64,000 bases of DNA, taken from the NCBI RefSeq assembly GCF_964204645.1, contig NC_134025.1:10855001-10919000 (forward strand). The letters are read 5' to 3'. A program made the translations under genes and the position numbers. Numbering within the stretch: position 1 is the stretch's first letter; every line of letters begins with the position of its first letter. This DNA is from Tubulanus polymorphus (taxonomy: Eukaryota > Nemertea > Palaeonemertea > Tubulaniformes > Tubulanidae). Positions 1-11,500 of the stretch are shown piece by piece. Under the pieces are notes generated by a model. It saw nothing but the letters and a program-made list of their open reading frames with translations. It had not been told where the DNA came from and made no database searches.

Positions 1-545
1 TGCGGTTAGATGAGTTGAAGTGTTACGATGTTTTAGTTAGATGGATGGGAATTGTAAAGATGAGAGAACAAATCACTGTTCAATCACAGGATGAAGTAAC
101 GCAGTGATCTGTACTTAGTATCTGCACACAATGATACATGTATCTGTAACTGTACATACAGTCCGAGATCTATAGCAGTATAATCTAAAGAAATTGTAAA
201 CACATCCAATTGTGGCGAAGGAACGTGATTAATAACAGTTGTGTTATTGACATCAGGGACCAGTTTCATATTGAAAATAACATTTGAGTTGATCAATTTA
301 GAAAACCTGTAAACCCGCTTTATTCTTTTATGTATCGCTGAAATAACAATCCCAACTATGAACTAATCCTTACCAAATATACACCAGCGATATAAAGACA
401 ATTGAATGGATTCAATAAAGAAATTTAAAAGCCCAGATTTCATTTCAAAACATGGTTTATAACAAACACTATAAAACTGGTCCCTTAGAATCAAATCAAC
501 AACCAATAAATAGGAGATAAATGTAACTTATCTTGAATTTCCATT
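1..545. other. No gene recognised (left flank)
   Basis: AT-rich sequence with stop codons in all frames apart from short chance ORFs. I see no splice-bounded exon, RNA gene or repeat that I recognise. It ends where the degenerate tandem repeat at 546 begins. Confidence 0.5.
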
Positions 546-917
546 CAGTGACTCCTGATGTCCTGTGCACTGTGCAGAATCCAAGACAGTCTTTTTGTAA
601 AACAGTGATTCTGGATGTCCAGTGCAGAATCTGAGAGTCTGATTGTAAAACAGTGATTCCTGATGTCCTGCGCAGAATCCAAGAGAGTCTAATTGTAAAG
701 CACCGTTTTCTTGTCCTGTATTGAATCCAACAAAGTGTACTGATTCCTTGTCCTGTATTGAATCCAACAATGTCATGTAAAGTACTGATTCCTTGTCCTG
801 TATTGAATCCAACGAAGTATTACTGTAAAGCACTGATACCTGGTAGTCCTGCGCTGATTCCAAGAAAGTGCTCGTAGATGTAACACACTGATTCCTTGTT
901 GTCCTCTACTGAATCTA
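546..917. repeat. Degenerate tandem repeat, about 8 units of 40-55 bp
   Basis: Successive units share the pattern CTGATTCCTTGTCCTG, then a GAATCCAA block, then TGTAAAG. Units vary between about 40 and 55 bp and the middle three are the most alike. The minus strand is open across most of it, as a repetitive peptide with recurring LDSIQDKESV, but the unit lengths are irregular and there is no sign of selection on a protein. I read it as a decayed minisatellite rather than a gene. Confidence 0.8.
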
Positions 918-1448
918 AGTTCCCATTGTATAGTGATGCCTATAATAGACAAATCAAAGATTGTTGTCTTTCCTTAGATAACTGCAGAATTATCAAATTC
1001 AAACTTACATATCAAATTGTTCGCTCCAATCTGTGTAGTTCATTTATCCAGGGCTTTCTATCTACGGTTTAGGTTTTGCCTCCAGAGTTCAACATCAAAC
1101 AAAAAAGAATTTTATGAATATACATGAATAGACATAGACTGAAGCCGATGAAACCATTTAAAAGATAAAATAAACTTGCCCTTTTTAGTTTTTCAACTTG
1201 TCTTGCTTGATTGATTTTCACCATGTGCGCCTAGATTCACCTCTGAAATATGATTACCCACAATATCTAAGATGAACTATTTTTCGCCATTTTAACTAAT
1301 GTTACGAATACTTACCGAATATTGAAATACTGATTTCTGGGGTCTTAAATGAGGCTGCCTATGTTTGAAATTAGGCGAGGTTTTTGCTTTTCGCGTTAGT
1401 TGAGCACGCCATTTTGATATTGATATTGATATTCTTATTGTGTCTCAG
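918..1448. other. No gene recognised
   Basis: AT-rich stretch without a supportable exon. Near its right end a GATATT triplet-pair repeat runs into a polypyrimidine tract and a TGTCTCAG acceptor, which precedes the possible exon at 1449. Confidence 0.4.
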
Positions 1449-1658
1449 ATACCGCGCCGCGCATGTCACAATGTACAATGTCGGTATCGAGTTTCAATCG
1501 AGGTCGAATCCTGGCTGGGGAGATTCTCGTGCAGCCCTCAGAAAATCATCGGTCCCCAGAATTACGAGCTAAGCGGAGTTAATTGTAATGCCAAACCAAC
1601 ATTCGTTATTCCAGTGGCTAAACCGGTACCGGTAAACGCTCCAAAGGCCCCGCGCTAA
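1449..1658 (+). CDS. Possible 3'-terminal coding exon, unknown protein
   Basis: An acceptor-like TGTCTCAG precedes an open frame of 69 codons ending at TAA (1656-1658). The peptide holds four cysteines and ends in a proline/alanine/lysine-rich tail (VPVNAPKAPR). Base composition is more GC-rich than the surrounding DNA, as for real exons elsewhere in the window. No upstream exon was found and I do not recognise the family. It could be the last exon of an extracellular protein whose other exons lie outside the window, or chance. Confidence 0.25.
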   Translation: MPRRACHNVQCRYRVSIEVESWLGRFSCSPQKIIGPQNYELSGVNCNAKPTFVIPVAKPVPVNAPKAPR

Positions 1659-3542
1659 AACCAGAGATAAACCTGGCCAAAACTACTGAAATTTGTTGTG
1701 TTTTTATTATTTAATATGGAATAGCTACAGAATTCTAGTACAGAACATGCAAAAGTGCCATTTTTATAATTTAAGAACGCCCCTTCCAAAATCCTGGCTA
1801 CGGGCTTGAAAAGTGCAGTGCTTTTACTCATTAAAGTTATCATCGCAAAAATTCGTGTTATATGATTCGAATTGTAACTATCTGTAAAGCGGAACTGATC
1901 GGGATGAAGATCTTAAATTTTTTTCCTTGTACCGAATTGTATATGGATGTGATTGTATAGCCTAAGTTAACGAGTTTTGCAATAAATTAACAATTTAATG
2001 AACAAGAAGAATCTACAAAAATAAAAAAGGTACGCGGTGTCTCTTGACGGTTGACGTAATGAAACTCTAGGTGTTAACGAATTGTTCAATTTTCTTGTTT
2101 TAATTTAAGTCGGGTTGTGCAATAAACGGTGGTAAAACAACGCCATTGTAACTTGGAATGTTACGCCTTAGTAGTCTGGCTTTCTAGTTAATACAATTTC
2201 AATTTAATTCTTTCCACGCCTCATTCCCGCCATCAAACTACAACGATTTCCAAAAGTGAATAAAATTTATATTCATTTCTTCACTCTTACAATAAATAAA
2301 AGCCTAGTATTCAGATGTCTTTCTGATCTATTTCATTACACCCGTCCTAGGACGAGTACTTTGTTAGTGCTATTTTTTCTGTTAACGCAAGTAAGGATGT
2401 TTCGGGCTTTCTGTTTAAATTTATCATTCGTTGAAAAATTTTCGAAGGAATCGGCAAAGATCGTCATACCAATCGCTATCTTTCTGTAAACAAGTCGGCT
2501 CGCGACTCCCTTTTTTGGCCATTTATGCAGTGGCGAAAACTGATACCCTTGCGACTCGACAAACTGTGTAAAGGAATTCTCCAAGATGATTGGAAATGCA
2601 TTTATTGTAGGATTGTACCTTTCATTATTATCATTATATCTGTCACCGAAAATTCATCTGTCACTGAATAACTTCATTTGTAAATAGCTTGTTGTCTTGT
2701 TTTTATATGAATACCAGTATTGATATCAAAAATTAATCACTTGCAATATGCCCGAAGAGGGGAAAATGTAACCCCCGTAAAGCGTTTGCAGCAATAAATA
2801 TATTTACTCATTAGAAAATTAAGATTTGATCCATGTCAGCACCTGACTCGTTTAGGACTGCCATCGAATCTGGTATTCCTCCTATCGGCCGACCCAGTAT
2901 CTTGTTTATAATGTGAGTACAGTTGGCTCACGACAGTAGCTGTATGTCACACACAGTTTGACAAATTCATAGAAATTTCCATATCAAGTTCTGAAGTTAT
3001 TCTTAAGGGTCCAGTCATAATGGGATTGAGATTCTGAAGCTTGTGACAATTTTCTGTAAAAAGGACTTAGATTAAAGAAGAGAAATTTGAAGATAGACAA
3101 TCACATTCTTATTAAGAAATCAAAGATGACAACTCTAGACATCAACTCTAGATGACAGTAGTTCCTTCCATTATGATAACGTTTATGAACGTTTAATAAA
3201 CAATAATTACTGTAGAGACAACATCATTGGCCCATAGCTGAGCCATATAATATGGATATTGAAATGATACCATTACGTGTATGGATTTCCATTCCATTAC
3301 GCCATCTGTAGCAAAGATCAATGAAAACGCGTCTACTTTGAAGTTGACGAGGATTGGAACCGTAGTTTTGAGTTACTTCATCGGCATCGGCGATACAAGG
3401 TCCAATGAAGTAAAACCTCTCGAAAAGCCATATAATGCATTTGCAAAATGTGAGGTGGCTGATGTCATTGTTTCTGATGGATTTAATGACTGCTCTCAAT
3501 CAAAATCAACGATTCACGAAAATAACGATAAGCGCTTCACAG
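1659..3542. other. Noncoding flank of the lectin gene
   Basis: No recognised exon. Two overlapping open frames at 3281-3559 and 3435-3731 precede the PAN exon; neither begins with a convincing signal peptide. The missing 5' exon(s) and signal peptide of the lectin gene may lie in this stretch or further left. Confidence 0.4.
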
Positions 3543-5559
3543 AAACCGTACCGATCTGATAGTCACAAAAGCCGACTCCGATGCGCCGCTTTCTGTAGTT
3601 CACAAGCTCGATGTAAAGGTTTCAAATCATCCGTAATGACATCGGGCAGATGGAATTGCGAATTGTACGGCGATCCTCAGTACGAAGCGGACACTAAAAC
3701 GGTTAATACGATTTATATGAAAGGTAAGTAAACATTCCCTCGAAATCTTATTCTGATGAGCCAAAACGAAAATCGAAAATGTTTATGGCGCATGTTTATG
3801 ACCGCTAAGTCATTTCATTTTCCGGAATCATGACACGTTTTCAGTCCTCATATGCAGGTTACTTAACGATTTTGGAGAATTCAATCTCGTTTGAAAATTA
3901 CCCTTCTCTGGATATATAGATACGCAATGTTCAAAATAATATCAGTCAAAAAATCGCATTTGATTTCGAAGCAAGGGTAAGAATATCATTTTCAGTACAT
4001 AAAAATCGATGATAATGTGCTGTTAAAACGTAGAGTATTTCCTTCCTAAAAATCGATACCACACCAGGCAATTGCGCGGAGTTGATGACTATCATATTAA
4101 TCTACTAAGTAAATCGTATTCGAAAGATCCCATTAATTGTATTCATTAACTATTCATTGATGGAAAACAAAGCAAAGCGTCCAATGGTTTCAATCGATTC
4201 CACCGACAGCCACTTATTCTTCCGCAAGGCAATCGGCACTGACTGCTACAATTCAAAATTACCGCGCAGGGCGGATCTAGGAAAGCCAGGACCCTGAAGA
4301 AAATAAAAAGGCATTTCTCGGATGAAGCAGCCATCCGTGTCAAAGGCCATCAGCGGGGTCACGCCCTTAGCGTTAAGACATCCGAGGAGTGTCAAATTTT
4401 CAGGTTTTAACAATCTCTGCTATGACGAAATAAAGGGCAACGTCAGTGGGAAGGCAGGCGCCCGGACCCCTGAGACCATCACCCCCTAAATCCGCCCCTG
4501 CGTCGATATATATCTGGGCGCATCGTTTACGGGATTCCATCCACGCGTAGACTCGTCGTCCATGGTTACACGAATCGTAGGGTTTGTTAGATGAATCGTA
4601 GTAATAAGTTTGTAATTACTTGACACACTTGAATCTGAACCAATACACCATAATCACCATGGACTATTCATGATTTTACCGACCATATATATCTTTGAAG
4701 TGAAACAAATAACAGAAATATATCTTTTAAGAATAGTTTGGTGCGGAAACGTCCGGGGGACATATCTATTAAACAGAATATTTTCGAGATTAATTCTCAG
4801 TCAGTAACTCAACATAACTAGTTCTCTCAGTTAAAAGTTACTTTCGAGGTTTATACTGAGTTACAAATTCGGAATTAACCTCGAGATTTTTTGTTTTTTA
4901 AGTAAATACATACATCCCGAAGACGCTTCTGTAGTTCACGGATAAAAAGAACTTAAACCCACGTAGCATTTGGCTGTTTGCTTCATTGTGCTTCTTTTCC
5001 CATTCTTTCTCCATAATTTAGCACGTGACTGTCCGGACGGATTTTTCACCATTCTTACCTCGTGTTTTCAACTCGAGAAAACCGAGAGAAATTGGGTAAG
5101 TGCTGAGGGATACTGTCGACGTCGGGGATGGAAGTTAGCAGAACCGAGGAATGAAATGATACTCACTAAACTGAAGGCATACATGAAGGAATTCGACCGA
5201 AAATGTGAGTACTGGTATCCTCTCCCTCTCCCTCTCCCTCTCCCTCTCCCTCTCCCTCTCCCTCTCCCTCTCCCTCTCCCTCTCCCTCTCCCTCTCCCTC
5301 TCCCTCTCGTAATATGACGTAAATATTGATATTATTTGTAGATGATTGCTTTATCGGAGGCAAGGACCTGGCCACAAATATACCTCGTGGGCCGTGGGTA
5401 TGGGTTTCTGACCAAGAGGTGATTCGGAATTTTGACTGGTATTACAGCGAGCCGTCGTCGTCGACCGAAAAATGTTTAGCTATGTCCAGCGCAATGGGGC
5501 ACAGATGGAACGACATCTCTTGTCACGAGGAGCTGGCTCCGTTTTTATGTGAAATTTAA
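3543..5559 (+). CDS. PAN/apple plus C-type lectin domain protein (5' end not found)
   Basis: Three exons join in frame: 3543-3723, 5022-5204 and 5342-5559 (TAA at 5557-5559). Exon 1 encodes a PAN/apple-like module with RCAAFC, RCKGF and a later C-E-L-Y. It ends in phase 1, matching the phase of the next exon. Exons 2 and 3 form a C-type lectin domain: DCPDGF start, SCFQLEK, a WKLAEPRNE helix region, WVWVSD in place of the usual WIGL-type core, WND, and the final cysteine in FLCEI. The calcium-site motif usually EPN or QPD reads EPS here while WND is kept, so sugar binding may be altered. PAN-lectin proteins are usually secreted recognition molecules, but no signal peptide is seen because the first exon was not identified. 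Overlapping AATAAA signals lie at 5877-5886. An unspliced reading of exon 2 would run into a Pro-Leu repeat; I prefer splicing because both junctions are canonical. Confidence 0.75.
4267..4500. mobile_element. hAT-like MITE, copy 1
   Basis: Ends in inverted repeats CAGGGCGGATCTAGG and CCTAAATCCGCCCCTG. The same ends and interior phrases (GGTTTTAAC, ATCTCTGC, GGGAAGG) recur in the element at 10215-10474. It has no ORF and sits in the intron between the PAN and lectin exons. The hAT assignment rests on the TIR style only. Confidence 0.7.
5219..5308. repeat. Hexanucleotide microsatellite (CCCTCT)n, about 15 units
   Basis: A pure array of about 90 bp begins some 14 bp inside the intron that splits the lectin domain. 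The opposite strand is (GAGGGA)n, a run of triple guanines able to form G-quadruplexes. It is open in one frame as a Pro-Leu dipeptide repeat. Confidence 0.97.
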
Positions 5560-6135
5560 TATCTTTGAAAAAATCCAGTGATTTCGGTCAAGAAGACTGA
5601 ATAATTTGATAGCCACCGTACATAACGCCTACGAGAGAGATATGTTGTCAATACAGTCAAATGTCGACGGCTGCAGTGTCAAATGATGAGTCGACAGTGT
5701 CAAATGATGAGTCGACGATATCATACACATTTCCTTTGCACATTTTAAAGTTATTACCGGTAAGAACCGGTATCGCGAAAGCGTATTTCCCGCCACTTAA
5801 ACACATGATTGTCTAAAGAAGAGGGCAACACAATAACATCATTTCATTATTTAGTGAAATAAAACATATGGAAATTAATAAATAAACAACAAGGAAATCA
5901 CGTATAATTCTTTTTTTCGGTGTTTTAACATTCGAAATCATATCAGGAAAATTTACGAAATTACGATGATAGCGTCCAGAGAAGTGCTTGGACCTTGGCT
6001 CAATCAAATGTTATTGTAGGTATAAGTTCATGTTTAGAAGATGCCGTAAACGCAAGATCTGTAGGATTTAGAGAGGCTTCTCCTGAAAAATTTCTTATCT
6101 TATAATAAGTAATTAACTTTGATCATAAACTTTGC
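5560..6135. other. 3' flank of the lectin gene
   Basis: No further exon is seen. Two tandem copies of a 21-bp unit containing GTGTCAAATGATGAGTCGAC lie near 5674-5715. Overlapping polyadenylation signals AATAAATAAA sit at 5877-5886. Confidence 0.6.
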
Positions 6136-6440
6136 TATAAGCCGCGATTACACGGAGACGATTTGGCCCGGGCCAAATTGGCACAGATCAAGCTCGAGCC
6201 AAATTTGGCCGGTGCTTAATTAGAGAGCGCACTCACACACAAACCATTGGTTCGATACTACAAAACAATGCTTGAAATAAGCGAAGTGGGCCATTTCCAA
6301 TACCAGTTGCAAAAAACGCAACCATTTGTCTGGTGCTAGAATTTGGCTCAGGCCTGGTCCAACGTTTTTGGTCGGGCCAAATAGACTCGAGCCCATTTGG
6401 CACTCGTGTGAACAGTTGCCCTCGTGTGATCCCGGCTATA
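6136..6440. mobile_element. MITE with TATA-GCCG-GAT-ACAC ends, copy 1
   Basis: Begins TATAAGCCGCGATTACAC and ends GTGTGATCCCGGCTATA, an imperfect inverted pair. The interior repeatedly uses AATTTGGC and GGGCCAAA. A second, more diverged copy lies at 38418-38742. No coding capacity. Confidence 0.75.
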
Positions 6441-7359
6441 TACTACTGTAGGTTTTTAGGTGATTAGCAGGTATTAACAAAAGTAGTTCCCAGTGTGCTC
6501 AGTTTGCATATAACCGTATTACATAACATGTACCTCTAGATACTAGGTACTTAGTTGAATTGGGCCTGTTCGATCTCTTCAAATTAACCGAATACAGAGT
6601 ATTGGAAATTTCTCAATTTACCGTAGGGAATATGAATCTTTCATGCATGACCAGCACAGAAAAGCTGCAAAAATTTACTGGATACTAGTATGCATTGATT
6701 ATTCATGAGCAACTCAAATACCACAAAAACGAGGAATTGAATTGTTATACGCAAACTCTAAACGCCATAAAACTAAACCTTAAAATTAAAGTTCTTATAC
6801 CTTAAAGTTACGCCTTACAGTAATGTAAACTCTAACCTCATTATTAGGCAGGTTTTGATTGAACGTATTTCAGTCCAGGATTGTTATTCCAGATTACAAA
6901 TTCTCTAGCAGCCTTCCATCAGGTTTACGGATTATGCTATTGCGGAATAGCACATTCTGGTGGAAACGAATGCGCCAGAGAATTCTGGAATCATATTGAA
7001 AAGACATATTGAAAACCTGCATTAGATTCACAATTAACATTGAAGACACTAAATTTCAGTTGGCATAACATCCGATGAAAATAAACGAAGTCGTCATAAA
7101 ATCTAATACATCCACAATATGAACACAATGCAGACAAGCGATTAAATAATCTATCGTTGACAGCACTAGTCGTTTCTACTGCCACTTTTATCACAGTTTT
7201 TAAAAAGTCAACCACTCGCTCGTCACAATAAATAATACATTCACAGCCTCTCAGTTACTAAACTGATATAATTAACATTAACATTTCCCTCATGACAATA
7301 TTGGCCTTTGTAAACATATTAACATTTCCCTCATGACAATATTGTAATATTTGTAAAAC
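6441..7359. other. No gene recognised; short tandem duplication
   Basis: Noncoding DNA 3' of XPO5. Near 7272-7350 a phrase with TTAACATTTCCCTCATGACA occurs twice, about 44 bp apart. Confidence 0.5.
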
Positions 7360-8571
7360 TAGTTGTGGATAGCATCAAAAATAATAAGAGACGTTAGCCT
7401 CTAGGCATTTATAATTGCATGGATTCAACATGTTAAGCTGTCTTACGTGTAAATGACACATAGGTCAAGAGTTATGAAAAAATATCAAATTTCCGCCTTT
7501 CGATGATACATATAAATAGGCACAAATAGCATAATTTAATGGGTCGAGTCCTCTGAATGACACTTTCAAAACAAGTCTTTAAAACATATGTTATGAAAAT
7601 GCATGTAATGAGTTATGCGGGTACTAATATTCACCGTTGGTTCTGGAAATCTTGATAATGACTTTATTGAAAGCGCGATGAGAAAAATGTTGAATTTCTG
7701 TCATCAATGAGCCAATTTTTCAATCGAAATGTCTACTAAGGGTCGAAAAGACCTGAACACAGGATAATAAGAATTTGGCAGAATGTAGGTGAGGTTTTGT
7801 ATGTCTGATGAGCTGGGAATTGTTATCAAACGGCTGAAGGGCAAGTTCAGGTCGCAGATTCATATCAGCATTGCTTTTCTAATTTGAGTTCGATTTCGAT
7901 GGATGAGCATCGATCTTCACCGAACAGATCGCACAATCCTCCGCCAGTTCCTTCAACGACGGCAGGTTTCGGTTTCTTTTGTTTGAACATCACCGGAAGA
8001 TCGACGATATGGACTTCTTTTTTAAACAACTGAGCGACACTCCTCTGCAAAACAAAACAAGTTGTGGATAGCATCAAAAATAATAAGAGACGTTAGCCTC
8101 TAGGCATTTATAATTGCATGGATTCAACATGTTAAGCTGTCTTACGTGTAAATGACACATAGGTCAAGAGTTATGAAAAAATATCAAATTTCCGCCTTTC
8201 GATGATACATATAAATAGGCACAAATAGCATAATTTAATGGGTCGAGTCCTCTGAATGACACTTTCAAAACAAGTCTTTAAAACAGAATGCAGAATGTAG
8301 GTGAGGTTTTGTATGTCTGATGAGCTGGGAATTGTTATCAAACGGCTGAAGGGCAAGTTCAGGTCGCAGATTCATATCAGCATTGCTTTTCTAATTTGAG
8401 TTCGATTTCGATGGATGAGCATCGATCTTCACCGAACAGATCGCACAATCCTCCGCCAGTTCCTTCAACGACGGCAGGTTTCGGTTTCTTTTGTTTGAAC
8501 ATCACCGGAAGATCGACGATATGGACTTCTTTTTTAAACAACTGAGCGACACTCCTCTGCAAAACAAAACA
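7360..8571. repeat. Tandem duplication containing the XPO5 terminal exon
   Basis: Copy A is 7360-8060 and copy B is 8061-8571. Each starts AGTTGTGGATAGCATC and ends CAAAACAAAACAA. The exon part appears identical by eye. Copy B lacks roughly 190 bp that copy A has at about 7585-7777, a stretch that includes a minus-strand AATAAA (TTTATT at 7663-7668). Near-identity implies a recent event. Confidence 0.95.
7865..8044 (-). CDS. XPO5: Distal duplicate of the XPO5 last coding exon
   Basis: This 180-bp exon encodes 59 residues plus stop and matches the exon at 8377-8556. It has its own acceptor (TTTTGCAG), so it could serve as an alternative terminal exon giving the same protein. If splicing uses the proximal copy instead, this copy lies in the 3' UTR, because the nearest minus-strand AATAAA I see is at 7663-7668. 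It is intact, so I do not call it a pseudogene. Confidence 0.85.
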   Translation of the reverse strand, partial: RSVAQLFKKEVHIVDLPVMFKQKKPKPAVVEGTGGGLCDLFGEDRCSSIEIELKLEKQC

Positions 8572-11500
8572 ACACAACGATATTAGAATGTTACATGTAG
8601 CAAAACATCAAGTCGTATTCCATATTGGCAGTTTGTTCACTATGACCTAGTCCTTACCAGAAAACTTTGTTCCATAATTTCTTGAACTTAAAAGTTGACC
8701 CGGCCGGCTGCCTATCTACCCTGTACATTACTTGTTTTAAAAATCATGATCAAGCTAGCCATAACAGACCAGCAGCTTTAGAAATGAACTGATCGCAAAT
8801 CATATGGCAGTTTACAAAAGTGACCCAGCCAATTAGGAGAAACAAGGTATCATTTTATTTCAGCCTTAGATAGATGCAAAAATCATGGATGGAACATGAA
8901 GCAGAGAGTGCATGTTGGCTACTTACCCCTATCACATCGATGATAAGCTTTTTAAATGCATCTTTCTTCCTCTTGTCGGACGCTGGCTTTCCATTTGTGA
9001 GACCCAGTATATTTTCATCGAAATTCTATACGACAAATACATACATTAGTCTTATATCATAATAGTAGTGAAATATATTGTAATGTCTGTGCTCATTATA
9101 TTGACTTTATATAGAGCAATAAACTACATTGAACTAAAAAAAAAATTTAACAAAACATACAGAAAATTGCATTTTATGTGAATCCATTATTGAACAACAC
9201 ATACGGAAAATTGCATTCCACAGTTATAAATCAGTGGCTTGTTACACAGATCAAAATAAGTTTATTGTTAAATTGTGTAGAAATATATGAGTATACAGGT
9301 AGTGGCAATTGGGGGCAGAACCGTAATCATCATGGTGGCAGTGAACATGTTGAGAATAACTTCCACGCTTAAGTTTTTATGTCGTGACAAATCAAGTATT
9401 ACCTGGATCACTTCTGCTGAACAATTTGGTATTGTCATCAAAATGGCAGTCAGTTCACTGTACAATGGCCGCTGCAGAAAACAAAAATCTAATTCGTGAA
9501 ATTAAGTGAACATAATATACATCGATCTATGAAATATTTTATTGAAAAATTTATATATATATATATATATATTGAAAAATTTTAGTGCAGTAATTTGTCA
9601 ATGGTTGAGACGGTTGATATTTGACTTAATTAATCTCCACACAGTGAAAGTGAATTTTCATATCATTAGTGATGACTGTTCAACAAAGCAGACAATACAA
9701 CAGTTACCGTAGATGAGAGTTTCATTGAGAGAACTTACCAAAGTGCTATACACAAGACATGCTAATCCGATAAGAGGAGCTTGTGTGCCTTCATGCTCGC
9801 CATGAACTGTGAGTGCATTTAATACCAAGCGGAATAAATGACAAGCTGCCTCAACTGTGACCAGATTTTCAGCTACAAGCTAGAATAATAACACAGAATA
9901 TACCAAATTCATCATTAATTGTGGAATATATAGTAGAATATGCTTACGGTAATTCGGGATTATTTGGGACCGATGCAATTAATCCTGTTTATGAGAAATC
10001 ATATTTCACATTTATGTACAAGTATATTATAAATATTATCTAGATCAGAAAAATGATCTGAACTTAGCGGGTTTGACGGCTTCCTCGTGGAACAGCTCAC
10101 TCTGCTGAGCTCCTCGACAGATTTGTATCGACAAAACTTTTTTTCAGTACTAGCCAAGAATAGGGTTCATAGTTAATAAATCGTGGCCTAATGAATGAAC
10201 CAATCACATCGGTCCAGGGGCGGATCTAGGAAAATTGAAAGGCAGGGGTCCCGAAGACGAGAAAAGCTTTTTTTAGATTAAGCAGCGATGACAATGTCAG
10301 GTCCCAACCTCGGTATTAGATATTTTTGAAGAAATACGTCCTAAAAGATGCAAATTTTGATAGGATGAGTGTGAAATTTGAAGGTTTTAACTATCTCTGC
10401 CTCGTAGAAAAGGGCAACCACAATGGGAAGGTTAGGGCTCAGATCCCCGAGACCGCCCCCTAAATCTGCCCCTGCGGTCATTTCGTATGTACCTGCAGTA
10501 GTATAGCACCACCTAAGTTTATGCACTTGCGACATGTCGTCGAATCGTTCCATGTCAAACCAGTGAATACCGTCAGCACCATATATTGACAAGTAGCCTG
10601 AAATGAGTGGATTAAAAACGAATCAACACAAACAAACAATATCAAAATAATCTTCTTTGATTAGTTTGGTATGGGAAACGAAGTAATGCAATGTATTTAT
10701 TATTTATCAATGTATTTTATTGCAATGTATTTAATGCAGTATCATTATTACTGGTACCTCATTTTGAATAGCCATTATTCCTAATTCGCTGATAGTTGAA
10801 TCTTCTTTCACACTCATTTTACAATCATTTTCGAGATTATTTTCTACAACAGCGCCGGAATTCTGGCTTCTACAAACAAATCCTGCAAATTAAAGAAATA
10901 ACCGATTCTGTTGTTATTATGCGAAAAACGAACTTCGATAAAAATGAGTAAATTCTCCCATTTCAGTTTTACCTAAAATATCTAGATATTCCCGAGTTAG
11001 CTGTCTGCAAAGCTGGTCTTCGAGAACTTCTTGGGATTCTGGATTTGTGTCATCTTCTGAGAGAAGTCTAAAATACACAGACTATAAATATAGCTTTTTT
11101 TCTACTCATCAATTTCGAAATATTTTTTTGATATGCTGGATATCCTGGAATGAGTTTGCAATTCCTCAATCCCAAGAAATCTCCGTTGGAGGAAAGTACA
11201 TGTGCATATGAATATCTTTGCAGCATGACTTCAGTGAAAAGTGACAGTGAAAATATCAATTGTTGATAGGTATGGTCCAAACTACGGATGCATAAACCTT
11301 CCTAGGAAGACTAGGAAACAAGAACAGGGTTATCCACATATTACACAGATAACCAGTAAATGTACCATACTGGGTTTTCTTAGGAATTACATTATCAATT
11401 ATTTATGCTGTAAATGTTTTTACCCATCTTGATATCTTTGATGAATAAGCACCCACTTTGCTTCTAAGCGCTGAAATGTAATAAACATCAGATGAAACAT

